Assembly: GCA_963575745.1 (NCBI GenBank)
Contig: CAUYUJ010008559.1
Coordinates: 17,501 to 39,349, forward strand
Length of the DNA stretch: 21,849 bases
Reading direction: 5' to 3'
Source of the DNA: Prorocentrum cordatum
Taxonomy: Eukaryota > Sar > Dinophyceae > Prorocentrales > Prorocentraceae
The notes under the pieces were generated by a model that was not told where the DNA came from, ran no database searches, and saw only the letters and a list, made by a program, of their open reading frames with translations. A program made the position numbers and the translations under genes. Positions 1 through 8,700 of this stretch are shown piece by piece (the first letter of the stretch is position 1; the number at the start of each line of letters is the position of its first letter).

Positions 1-2332
1 GGGGATTATTTCCCTTCGGTTGATTTCAGTAATAAGCCTTCTTTGGATGATGCCATTACGCCATGACAAATATTTCTTGGGAGGATTTCGGTAGGAATGC
101 TGCTGTGGAGGGATTCGACCGGAAATTTCACTAGGAATCCTTGTTTGTGGGGATTTCAATATGAACCTTTCTTGTGGAGGATTTCAATAAGAGTCCTTCT
201 GCGGAGAGAGCCATGAGGACTCGCCAGCGCAATGCCAGCGCAATGCTACATCAGTGCCAACGCATGGCCAAGGCAATGCCAAGGCGACCCCAAGCCAATG
301 CCAATGCTATGCCAATTGGGGCAATCCTTTGTGGTAGATTTCAATATGAATCCCTCTGGGGGTTGCAATAGTAATCGTTCTGCGAAGGGAGGCATTGGAA
401 CTCGCCAGCGCAATGCCAGCGCAATGCCAGCGCAATGCCTAAGCAGTGCCAGCGCAATGCCAGCGCAACGCCCGCGCAATGCCAATGCGATCTCAAATCC
501 GATGCCAATGCAATGTCGTTGGGGGCAATCCTTTGTGGTAAATTTCAAAAGAATCTTTTTTTGTGTGCGGAGGGTTTCAATAGGAATCTTTCTGCGCAGG
601 GAGGCAATCGGACTCGCCAGCGCAATGCTAAAGCAGTGTTAATTCAATGCCAGACCAATAACAAGGATATCCCAAGCCAATGCCAATGCTATGCCACTGG
701 GGGCAATCTTTTGTGGTAGATTCAATAAGAACTCTTCTCGGGGTTTCGACAGGAATTCTTTTTCGAAGGGGGGCACTGGAACTCGCCAGCGCAATGCCAG
801 CGCAATGCCAACGCAGTGTCAACGCAATGCCAGCGCAATGCCAATGCGATCTCAAATCCGATCCCGATGCAATGTCGTCAATCCTTTGTGGTCGATTTCA
901 AAAGGAATCCTTTCTTGTGCGGATGGTTTCAATCGGATTCCTTCTGCGAAGGGAGGCATTCGGATTTGCCAGCGCAACGCTATAGCAATGCCAACGCAAT
1001 GCCAAACCAATGCCTAGGCGACCCCAATCCAACGCTATTGGGGGCAATCCTTCGTGGTAGATTTTGATAGGAATCCTTTTTGTAGGGGATTGCAATCGGA
1101 ACCCTGCTGCGAAGGGAGGCATTCGGATTTGCTAGCTCAATGACAGCGCAATGCTCAAACAGTGCCAACGCAATGCCGAATCAATGCCAAGGCGACCCGG
1201 AATCGATGCCAATGCAATGTCGCTGGGGACATTCCTGTGTGTTGGATTTCAATGGCAATCCGTCTTCTGGTGGTTGCAATCGGAATTCTTTTGCGAATGG
1301 AGACGTTCGGACCCGCCAGCCCAATGCCGGCGCAATGCCAGCGCTTCCGACGCAATGCCAACACAAGGTTCAACCAATGCCATTTGGGGGCATCCTCTCT
1401 GGGTGTACTTCAATCAGAATCCTTCTGGGATGATGTCATTGGGAACCCAGATTCGGATGATTTCAATAGGAATCCTTATGTGAAGGGTTTCGAATGTAAC
1501 CCTTCCGTGGCGGATTTCTATTTGAATGTTTCTTGTGTGTGTGTGGGTGGGGGGGGAGGGGGGGTCACTAGGTATCCTTCTTGTTGGGGTGGAGTAGTAA
1601 GAATTTCCCTTCGGAGCTTTACATTAGGACTCGCCAGCGCCATGCCCACGCAGTGCCGACGCAATGCAAAACCAATGCCATGGCGATCCCAATCCAATGC
1701 CAATTCAATGCCAGTGGGGGCAATCCTTTGTGGTAGCTTTTAATCGGAATATTTTTTGTGGAGGGTCTCGATAGACATCCTTCTGCGAAGGGAGTAAGTA
1801 GGACTCGCCAGCGCAATGCCAGAGCAATGCCAAAGCAGTGCCAACGCAATGGTCGCGCAATGCAAAAACGATCCCAACCAAGTGCCAATGCAATGACACT
1901 TGGGAAAGTCTTTTGTGGTAGATATCAATAGGAATCTTTCAGTGGAGGGCTTCGCATGGAATCCTTACGTGGAGGATTTCGATATGAACCCTTTTTGTGG
2001 AGGGTTTCAATACGAATCCTTCTTGTAGGGGATTCCAATGGGAGTCCTTCCGTGGAGTATTCCATCAGAACTCGCCAACGCAATGCTTGCGAAGTGCCAG
2101 CGCAATGCCAGACCATTGTCTAACCAATGCCAATGCAACGCCAACGGGGGGAGTCTGTCTTTCGAAGCATCTCAATAGCAATCCTTCTGCAGGTGATTCC
2201 AAAAGGAACGAATATGGGGAGGATTGCATTGGCAATCCTTCTGTGGAGGGTTTCGATCGGACTCCTCCTGTGGAGTATTTCGCTATGATCCCTTATTGTA
2301 GGGGCTTTCAATCGGAATCCTTTCAGAGGTGA
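1..2332. repeat. Two-level higher-order tandem array (28 bp and 12 bp units)
   Basis: Two short units alternate. Unit A is about 27-30 bp, near GGATTTCAATAGGAATCC followed by TTCTGTGGA; its first 18 bases are a mini inverted repeat (GGATT...AATCC). Unit B is the 12 bp GCCAGCGCAATG. Blocks of B start near 218, 401, 612, 781, 962, 1125, 1310, 1629, 1802 and 2068. Each is followed by an anchor close to GGGGGCAATCCTTTGTGGTA (near 328, 521, 698, 876, 1041, 1227, 1387, 1716, 1890, 2148) and then by one to several A units. This gives about ten composite copies, mostly 165-210 bp apart. Because B is 12 bp, several frames stay open on both strands; these are not genes. A G-rich run lies at about 1545-1564. 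No coding gene is seen here. Confidence 0.9.
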
Positions 2333-2390
2333 GGGCAGATGAGGCCACGTCGGATTCTTGTTTTTTCGCCGCCGCCCCCCTCCCCCCCAT

Positions 2391-2600
2391 TTCGGTACAC
2401 CTCTCACACGTTTCGTGGCCCCAGAAGGAGCTCCACCGAGGGCCCCAATGGCTGCGTTCGCATGCGGTCCCTCCCTTCATGTCGGGACGTCCCTCACAGG
2501 TTTCGTGGCCCCACAGGGATCTCCACCGAAGGCCCCAGTGCCAGGGGTCGCATACGATTCCACGCCCATTTCGGTTCACCCCGCACACGTTTTCATGATG
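2391..2600. repeat. 90 bp tandem duplication, about 2.3 copies
   Basis: The motif TTTCGTGGCCCCA starts at 2411 and 2501, and a third degenerate copy begins near 2570 and ends at about 2600. Shared blocks include CTCACA near the start, CTCCACCGA and GGCCCCA. The copies have diverged by roughly a quarter. No gene is recognised between 2333 and 2700; open frames there depend on C-rich runs. Confidence 0.75.
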
Positions 2601-2718
2601 TTCACAACTGCGGTATTCAAAAGTACATATGGTTGGGTCTTTTGGGATCTTTACCAGGGTAAATCGCTAGGGCCATTTCAGTGCAAGCATTGATCGGAGA
2701 ATTTGCTCCTCCGCCCCC

Positions 2719-2753
2719 GCACGGCTCAACGGTGAGAAATAATTGACCCGTGC
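2719..2753. repeat. Short inverted repeat (hairpin)
   Basis: GCACGGCTCAA at 2719-2729 pairs with TTGACCCGTGC at 2743-2753, with one mismatch and a 13 nt AT-rich loop. It could be a remnant of a foldback element. No function can be assigned. Confidence 0.6.
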
Positions 2754-2855
2754 GAACCGCGCCGATTGTTCATCAGTTGGGTCTCCCAGCTTGCAGTGTA
2801 GGAGTTTCCGCTTGGGCCGACGACGAGCTTTGGAAGGGGCACGCTTCAAATCAGT

Positions 2856-2972
2856 CCTCTTATTACTTCAGCATGTCCCTGCCCCCCCCCTGGGCCGCGC
2901 ACGTGCCGCTGGCCATGCTTTGCGCCCCCCCCCTCTCGGATACCCCCCGTCTTGTCCGCCCCCGAGCGTGGG
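2856..2972 (+). repeat. Dispersed repeat, copy A
   Basis: This segment aligns in the same orientation with 20124-20240, at roughly 75 percent identity by eye. Shared landmarks in order are CCTCTT-TTACT, GTCCCTG, a C run, GGGCCGCGCAC-TGCCG, CATG, another C run and CTC-GGA. It is an interspersed family seen twice in one window, probably an old mobile-element fragment. No protein is recognisable in it. Confidence 0.65.
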
Positions 2973-3029
2973 GCGGCCGCCCTTCCTCCTCTTCGGAAGC
3001 AAGCCATGGGAGCCCAGCCTGCCCTCCCT

Positions 3030-3350
3030 CGGCGGCGAGCGAGGGGGGGGAAAGTGAGGAGGAGAAGGCCTTCTCCTCCCTGCATCAATAGAACCAACGT
3101 GCATGGGCCCACGCAACAAAACAAAAAGAAAAGACATAAACAAACAAACGGCACGATCTGCGATAGAAACTTAAACAAAGCGAAATACTGGAAGTACCAC
3201 CGGCGGGACTTCCCAGAAGCCATCGCGTCTTCCGAGAAGTTTTTTTCTGCCTTCGGGGAATATTTGAAATAACTCTCAGAAGGCCCGGGAACTTCCGAAT
3301 CTCCTGAGAAAGCCTTCTCCTTCTCACTTCCCCCCCTTCGCTCGCCGCCG
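3030..3350. mobile_element. Foldback (MITE-like) element with ~43 bp terminal inverted repeats
   Basis: The left arm 3030-3072 (starting CGGCGGCGAGCGA and ending GGAGAAGGCCTT) is the reverse complement of 3309-3350 with about four differences, including length changes in a G run. The 236 bp interior is AT-richer than its surroundings (AACAAAACAAAAAG near 3116) and has no coding potential. No convincing target duplication flanks it, so insertion by transposition is inferred from structure alone. It could also be a relic of inverted duplication. Confidence 0.65.
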
Positions 3351-3366
3351 ACTCTTAGTTACGCCT

Positions 3367-3471
3367 TCAGCGTCGATTCGCGTCGACTAGCGCCTGGGAG
3401 TTGATGAGATAGCGCCGATTTAGCGTCGGTTAGCGTCGATTAGCGTCGGTTCAGCGGCGATAAGCATCGAC
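3367..3471. repeat. 10 bp minisatellite, TAGCGTCGGT-like
   Basis: About nine degenerate units of TAGCGTCGGT or TAGCGTCGAT. The clearest run is at 3420-3450, where three consecutive 10 bp units differ by one base. Outer units are more diverged (CAGCGTCGAT, CGCGTCGAC, CAGCGGCGAT). Confidence 0.8.
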
Positions 3472-3872
3472 AGGTCCTCATGAGCTGCCACAGAAGTTCT
3501 CCCTCCAGCTGCCCAGGCGCGACTCACCAGGCCGATTTGCCCTTCTCAGCCGACCGCGCGCTGCCCCAGGCCGCCACGGCCAAAGCTGGGTTCCTGGTTT
3601 CAAAGCGGTCTGCAGTCGGGAAGCCGGGATCCCATATTAGAATTCTACAGCGCTTGGGTCACGCATAACAGTGCCATCTTCAAGTGTAGAATTCGTCGCC
3701 CTGGATTTTCCGAGTTGGTTGCGGCAGCTAGTATAGCATAGCCATCGGTAAATTATGAAATCATTTACTTCATTATTTGCCGATGGCTGTGAGATACCTA
3801 ATCCTCGTGACCGCGAAGGGTCTTTAATGTTGAGGACACCCCCCCAAGCTCTCGACGGAGAGGAGAAACTCA
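3472..3872. other. Spacer with two inverted repeats, no gene recognised
   Basis: The spacer is lower in GC than its surroundings. GAATTCTACA (3640-3649) pairs perfectly with TGTAGAATTC (3685-3694). A longer hairpin at 3740-3788 has arms of about 20 bp: AGCCATCGGTAAATTAT is the reverse complement of 3772-3788 with two mismatches, and GAA/TTC extends the pairing inward. Frames across the spacer are short or run into the TCC array, so none is called as a gene. Confidence 0.6.
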
Positions 3873-4213
3873 TCCCCCCTCCTCCCCCTCCCTCCTCTTC
3901 CTCCTTCTCCTCCTTCTCCTTTTCCTCCTCCTCCTCTTCTTCCTCCTCCTCCTACTCCTCCTCCTCCCCCTCCGCCTCCTTCTCCTCCTCCTTCTCCTTT
4001 TCCTCCTCCTCCTCCTCCTCACCCTCCTCCTTCTCCTCCGCCTTCTTCTCCTCCTCCTCCTCCTCCTCCTCCTCCTCCTCCTTCTCGTTCCCCTCCTCCC
4101 TCCTTCTCCTCCTCCTCCTCGTTTCCCTCCTCCTCCTCCTCCTCCTCCTCGTCCTCCTCCTCGTTCCCCTCCTCCTCCTCCTCCTCTTCCTCCTCCTCCT
4201 CCTCCTTCTCCTC
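3873..4213. repeat. TCC trinucleotide array (polypyrimidine on plus strand)
   Basis: About 340 bp of imperfect TCC repeats with TTC and CCC interruptions. It is open in several frames and encodes Ser/Leu/Phe runs on plus and Glu/Arg runs on minus. Long frames through it are composition artefacts. Confidence 0.97.
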
Positions 4214-4487
4214 AGAAACCTGTCAGAATCCATCCGAATTCCTGGGATTCTGGGCTGGATCCCTCGAGGCCGAAGTCTCACTGAAAGGACCGGTGCGGGA
4301 CAGAGGCCGCGGGAGGCGGCGCCGCGGGGCCGGGCCGGCGGGGCGCGCACGAGAGGCCTTTGTGGGCGCGGACTTCTTCGGCAGGAGGACCGGGGGCATG
4401 TCGGTGACGGCCACGCGGAACGGCGGGCAGGCCCGTGCTTTTGCCGGCCTGCAGGGCCGAGGGTACGGCCGGTGTCGGGGGCGAAAG
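4214..4487. other. GC-rich spacer between TCC and CAT arrays, no gene recognised
   Basis: Non-repetitive, strongly GC-rich DNA. A small inverted repeat pairs CAGAATCC (4224-4231) with GGATTCTG (4245-4252). Plus-strand frames are open but match no family I recognise, and they continue into the CAT array. A short exon cannot be excluded. Confidence 0.5.
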
Positions 4488-4964
<477 letters not shown>

Positions 4965-5084
4965 CGGGGAGAGGCCGATGCCGCCGCGTTGCCCTCGTCG
5001 CCTTGACCAGGGTCGCCCTGACACCCCGGGGTCAGAGCGCGCCCCGGCCGAAGTGCGGGGAGGAGCGGTATCAGTATCTTTCTT

Positions 5085-5290
5085 CTAGGCCTACTAGATT
5101 GGGTCCGAGTAGATGGGGTCGGAGGATCGCAACGCATTGCCGATGCATCGACGATGCGGCTCGACGTGGAGACCGTGTTTCCCCACGCCGACGTCGCCGA
5201 TGCATCGCCGATACATCGGCGATGCAGTGGCGATGCGGCGCGATCCTTCGACCCCATCTACTCGGACTCCATTTAAGAGGCCTCTAGTGT
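5085..5290. mobile_element. Foldback element with nested palindromes
   Basis: The 28 bp arm at 5102-5129 (GTCCGAGTAGATGGGGTCGG...) is the reverse complement of 5241-5268 with one mismatch. Weaker pairing extends outward to AGGCCT on both sides (about 5092 and 5279). The interior has copies of a GATGCATCG motif, including GCATCGCCGAT (5202-5212) and its exact reverse complement (5215-5225) separated by two bases. It would fold as a cruciform with an internal hairpin. I see no clear target duplication. Confidence 0.7.
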
Positions 5291-5565
5291 CTCTCTGTCC
5301 CCCCAGGATGCAGTCGAGACGCTGGTTGAAAGAGACCGCGTTAGGCTCATGAGGTGCTGTGGTCTTCGGGCCGCTCCCTCGACCTGGGTCGGGGAGCCCT
5401 GTTCGCGTCCGAGGCTCGCCATAGCCAGGAGTACCCTTTGGTTCTCTTGTTTCTGCGCTTCTCACGGCAGCTCCATGGCTGGCAGGGCATTGGGGCGCCA
5501 GGAATGTCTGGCGAATCCTTGGCACAGGTCCCCTCCATCCTTTCGCACATCCCCTTTTTTACGGG
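5291..5565. other. Spacer without a recognisable gene
   Basis: Non-repetitive DNA between the foldback element and a GGA array. A minus-strand frame is open across most of it, but the peptide matches no family I recognise and the frame continues into neighbouring repeats. It may be a fragment of an unrecognised element. Confidence 0.4.
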
Positions 5566-5672
5566 CGGGCGGAGGAGGAGGAGGAGGAGGAGGAGGAGGA
5601 GGAGGAGGAGGAGGCGGAGGAGGACGAGGAGGCAGGAGGAGGAGGAGGAGGGGGAGGAGGAGGAGGTGAGAG
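5566..5672. repeat. GGA trinucleotide array
   Basis: About 105 bp of GGA repeats with GCG and ACG interruptions. The DNA right of it to 5750 is G-rich with no gene. Confidence 0.95.
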
Positions 5673-5751
5673 GAGAAACCCTCTCCTCGGACTCTTTTCT
5701 GATCCCCTCGCGATCACGGGCGCGACCCGCGGAGGGGGGAAGGGGGGGGGG

Positions 5752-5826
5752 GTCACAGTTCGCACGGCGCCACCTGGGAATGCTTCGAACTGCTAACTCC
5801 CAGACGGCGTCAGCGCGAGTCGTGAC
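5752..5826. repeat. 75 bp imperfect palindrome centred on TTCGAA
   Basis: The segment begins GTCAC and ends GTGAC. Matching blocks read inward on both arms: TCGC, GCC, and CTGGGA with TCCCAG, converging near TTCGAA at about 5784-5789. Arms are about 33 bp with several mismatches and one or two indels. Its isolation between G runs suggests a small foldback relic. Confidence 0.55.
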
Positions 5827-5986
5827 GTGGCCAAGGGGGGGGGAAGGGTGGGGGGGCGGGTCCCGCGACGGCCGTTCCCGCGTATCGTGAGAAACTGGGA
5901 CCCTTCCGTTGCGCTCCAGAACCGTCTGTCATGTCTCCCTGCTTTCTCGCCTTCCCTGGCTTGCTCTCCTTCCCTCCACCCATCTT

Positions 5987-6137
5987 ACCGAGCGCGTTCC
6001 ACTACTGGCAAAGTGTCTACTCGCAAACGTCCGAAACACATATTTCCACATCGATCTAATGCATCATAAATCCCCCATGGCGGGTCCGGACCATTTGCGA
6101 GTAGTGACTTTGCGAGTAGTGGAACGCGCTTGTCTGA
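5987..6137. mobile_element. Foldback element with ~44 bp arms
   Basis: The arm at 5989-6033 (AGCGCGTTCCACTACT...) is the reverse complement of 6087-6132 with about six differences. The right arm also holds a direct repeat of TTTGCGAGTAGTG. The ~53 bp interior has no coding potential. CATCTT occurs at 5981-5986 and 6138-6143 and could be a 6 bp target duplication, but the pairing is imperfect close to those ends, so this is tentative. Confidence 0.65.
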
Positions 6138-6200
6138 CATCTTCTCCTTCACCCTCTCCTCCCCTGGGCCCTCCTCCCCTTCCCTCCCCCTCCTGACCCT

Positions 6201-6592
6201 GGGCCCTCCTCCCCTGCTCTCCCCCTCCTCCCCTGGGCCCCCCCCTCGCCTTCCGTGGCTTCCCCCTCCTTCCCTCCCCCCCCCCTTCCCCTTCACCCTC
6301 TCCTCCCCTGGGCCCTCCTCAGGGGGCCACACGCGAACCCTGCCCCCACCCCCCACGACTTCTGAGGGGGAGGGCGGGGTTCACTCCACGCGGGAGATCC
6401 CGAACGGAGTGAACCCCGCCCTCCCCCTCAGAAGTCGTGGGGGGTGGGGGCAGGGTTCGCGTGTGGCCCCCTGAGGAGGGCCCAGGGGAGGAGAGGGTGA
6501 AGGGGAAGGGGGGGGGGAGGGAAGGAGGGGGAAGCCACGGAAGGCGAGGGGGGGGCCCAGGGGAGGAGGGGGAGAGCAGGGGAGGAGGGCCC
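6201..6592. repeat. 392 bp palindrome, 187 bp arms identical by eye
   Basis: The left arm 6201-6387 and right arm 6406-6592 are reverse complements at every position I checked, including the lengths of an 8-base C/G run and a 10-base C/G run. The spacer is 18 bp (6388-6405) and itself contains GGGAGATCCC. Arm ends are GGGCCC on both sides and GGTTCACTCC/GGAGTGAACC at the centre. Identical 50-residue peptides are therefore read from each strand, a by-product and not a gene. Part of the arm (CTTCACCCTCTCCTCCCCTG) also occurs as a direct repeat near 6147. Confidence 0.9.
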
Positions 6593-6719
6593 TGCTCCTC
6601 CCTTTCCCTCTCCGCCTCCCCATCCTCTGCCCCTCGCCCTCGTCCCTCGCCCCCCGCACCCCCTCTCCCCGCTCCCTCGCCGCGCCCCTGCGCGAGGCGA
6701 GGCCTCCCCCCCCCAGACA
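6593..6719. other. Pyrimidine-rich spacer
   Basis: C/T-rich DNA made of TCCC, CGCC and CCTCG words, bridging the palindrome and the next GGA array. No gene is seen. Confidence 0.6.
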
Positions 6720-6998
6720 TAGGAGGAGGAGGAGGAGGAGGAGGAGGAGGAGGAGGTGGAGGAGAGGAGGAGGAGGGAGGAGGAGGAGGAGGGAGGAGGA
6801 GGAGGAGGAGGAGGAGAAGGAGGGAGAGGCGGATCAGGAGGAGGAGGTGGAGGAGGAGGAGGCGGAGGAGGAGGCGGATCAGGAGGGAGGAGGATGAGGT
6901 GGAGGAGGAGGAGGCGGAGGAGGAGGCGGAGAAGGGGGAGGAGGAGGAGGAGGAATATAAAGAAAATAAAGAAGAGGAGGAGCAGGAGGACGAGGAGA
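6720..6998. repeat. GGA trinucleotide array, imperfect
   Basis: About 280 bp of GGA repeats with GGC, GGT and GATCAG interruptions, decaying into GAATATAAAGAAAATAAAGA at its right edge. Minus-strand Pro/Ser/Leu-rich frames and plus-strand Arg/Gly/Glu-rich frames come from it. Confidence 0.95.
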
Positions 6999-7411
6999 AG
7001 ATGTTTTGATTTACGTATTCGATGCCGTCGGACGAAGGTTGAAGATCGAGGTCGGTCCGGGGAAGGTACCCTAGTGTTCTTCGTGTCGAATGTCTTCGTG
7101 CATCCTGGGGAGGGTACCCTTGGATTTTCTGTGTGTTCTGGCCGGCGGAGGGTCTCATGTTCTTGAAGGCTGTTCTTGTGGCCCAGGTGCGACTGTGCGG
7201 GGTTCCCGGAAGTCCAGACCCTTTCCCCATGGCCGCTTTCCCATACCGAGCAGATTTTTGACGGCCCCGCGGCGCGGCGAGAGCCCACAGGCCGAAAGCT
7301 TGCTTCGGGCCCCATGCGCCCTGATTCTTCTCCACGGCGCGAGCATGTCTGGGCCTGCTCCGCTCCTCCCGTGGTCAGGTTCCTCCTCCCCCTCCCCCTC
7401 CCGCTAAGACT
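6999..7411. other. Spacer with a 48 bp tandem duplication, no gene recognised
   Basis: GGGAAGGTACCCT near 7060 and GGGAGGGTACCCT near 7109 are spaced 48 bp apart and followed by similar TTCT-rich sequence, a two-copy minisatellite. The rest (7130-7411) is unique and GC-rich. Frames cross it on both strands, but none matches a known family. Confidence 0.5.
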
Positions 7412-7566
7412 AAGTCGGGCCTGTCCTCTACAGGGGGAATCTCTAAGAATAGTCAAAAAATAGTCAGCGGATTTTTTGTTGACATTTTTTTTAGCATTTT
7501 GGGTGTACATTTTGAGTGATTTTCGTTTTCGCCCACAGTCCCCCTGTAGGGGGACAGCCCCGACTT
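7412..7566. mobile_element. AT-rich foldback (MITE-like) element
   Basis: AAGTCGGGCCTGTCCTCTAC... (7412-7438) is the reverse complement of 7539-7566 with one indel and two mismatches. The right arm contains its own hairpin, TCCCCCT-GT-AGGGGGA. The interior is strikingly AT-rich (TAGTCAAAAAATAGTC, then T runs) against GC-rich surroundings, as in many MITEs. I see no flanking duplication. Confidence 0.7.
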
Positions 7567-7639
7567 GCCGCCAAGGCTCTGGCACGAGCCTGTACCAATT
7601 CCCGTCTGGGCCCTGCCTCTCGGGTGGACGAGGCGGGCC

Positions 7640-7972
7640 GCAGCCCTTTCTCCTCCTCCTCATCCTGATCATCCTCCTCCTTTTCCTCCTCCTCCTCCTC
7701 CTTCCCCTCCTCCTCCTCCTCCTCCTCCTCCTCCTCCTCCTCTCCCCCTCCTCCTCCTCTCTCCTCCTATCCTCCTCTCCTCCTCTCCTCCCTCCTCCTC
7801 CTCCTCCTCCTCCTCCTCCTCCTTCCTTCCCTCCTCCTCCTCCTCATCCTCCCTCCTCCTCCTCCTTCCTCCTTTTCCCCCCCTCCTCCTCCTCCTCCTT
7901 CCCCTCCTCCTCCTCCTCCTCTCCTCCTCCTTACCTTTTCCTCCCTCCCTCACTCCTCCTCCTCCTCCTCCT
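7640..7972. repeat. TCC trinucleotide array
   Basis: About 330 bp of TCC repeats with CCC, TAT and CAT interruptions. It faces the GGA array at 8126-8422 across a ~150 bp spacer, so the two arrays form an inverted pair. Confidence 0.97.
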
Positions 7973-8033
7973 CATGTTACTGCCAGAGCCCCGCGCGCCA
8001 GGCCCCAGGGCCGACCCCGCGATGCTGCGGCGG

Positions 8034-8123
8034 CAGAGCGTCGTGGCACCGACGGGAGAGAACCAGCGCCGTGCTGGCGATCGACTGTGGTGCGTCTGGC
8101 GTCGGCTCGTGTCCGTCCCTCAT
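8034..8123 (-). repeat. ~90 bp direct repeat, copy 1 (holds an empty target site)
   Basis: It is about 85-90 percent identical by eye to 8441-8521 plus 8691-8700. Shared words include CGTCGTGGCACCGACGGGAG, CAGCGCCGTGCTG, CGATCGA and GGCGTCGGCTCGTGTC. Copy 1 reads straight through GTGTCCGTCCCTCAT at 8109-8123, whereas copy 2 is interrupted after GTGTC by a foldback element. The strand given is that on which the family would end in a TCC tail at copy 2. Confidence 0.8.
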
Positions 8124-8125
8124 CA

Positions 8126-8422
8126 TGAGGAGGAGGAGGAGGAGGAGGAGGAGGAGGAGGAGGAGGAGGAGGAGGAGGAGGGAGGGAGGAGGAGGAGGAG
8201 GAAAGGAGGAGGGGAGGAGGAGGAGGAGGAGGAGGAGGAGGAGGAGGGGAGGAGGAGGAGGAGGAGGAGGAGGAGGAGGAGGAGGAGGAGGAGGAGGAGG
8301 AGGGGAGGAGGGAGGAGGAGGAGGGGAGGAGGAGGAGAGGAGGAGGAGGAGGAGGAGGGAGGAGGAGGAGGAGGAGAGAGGAGGAGAGGAGGAGGGGAGG
8401 AGGAGGAGGAGGAGGAGGAGGA
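8126..8422. repeat. GGA trinucleotide array
   Basis: About 300 bp of nearly pure GGA repeat. Its right edge is GGCCTCCCGCCTTCCGAG, a boundary word also found at the right edge of the GGA tract ending near 20005. Confidence 0.97.
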
Positions 8423-8440
8423 GGCCTCCCGCCTTCCGAG

Positions 8441-8700
8441 GAAGAGCCGTCGTGGCACCGACGGGAGAGACAGCGCCGTGCTGACGATCGATTGCTGGTG
8501 CGTTTGGCGTCGGCTCGTGTCTCACCACCCACCAAACCACCCCAACCCAACCCGAACGCTCAGATTTGCCCTCGATTTCTAGTGGGGGGGTCCTGGAATC
8601 TCGAGAAAACACACATGGGGCCCATACCCCCCCAACCCGAAATTCGGGTCTTCGGGTTGGGTTGGGGTGGTCTGGTAGGTAGTCAGTGTCCGTCCCTCAT
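8441..8700 (-). repeat. Direct repeat copy 2, interrupted by a MITE
   Basis: Copy 2 matches 8034-8123 from 8441 to 8521 and resumes with CGTCCCTCAT at 8691-8700. The 164 bp between is the foldback element at 8522-8685 followed by a second GTGTC. The first ~20 bases before it (GGCCTCCCGCCTTCCGAGGA) abut the GGA array. Confidence 0.75.
8522..8685. mobile_element. 164 bp MITE with 5 bp target duplication
   Basis: The ends are inverted repeats of about 35 bp: the left end TCACCACCCACCAAACCACC is matched by the reverse complement of the right end with about five mismatches, and the innermost 26 bp (8531-8556 against 8651-8676) with one. GTGTC flanks it on both sides (8517-8521 and 8686-8690). The sequence without the insertion is present in copy 1 at 8109-8123. 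The interior carries no protein, so a transposase must act in trans. The superfamily cannot be named from these ends. Confidence 0.85.

Noticed and set aside
1-2332. CRISPR-like array
   Set aside because: The repeats are contiguous and degenerate with no unique spacers of constant length, and the context is eukaryotic.
4224-4252. 8 bp inverted repeat CAGAATCC/GGATTCTG as a regulatory hairpin
   Set aside because: It is short enough to occur by chance and has no neighbouring gene to regulate.
6319-7672. Two long minus-strand frames (338 and 414 residues)
   Set aside because: Both are carried by the GGA array read as Ser/Leu/Pro and by one arm of the palindrome; there are no family motifs.
7476-8612. 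Plus- and minus-strand frames of 190-370 residues
   Set aside because: They are made of the facing TCC and GGA arrays and the 90 bp repeat, and are open in every phase.
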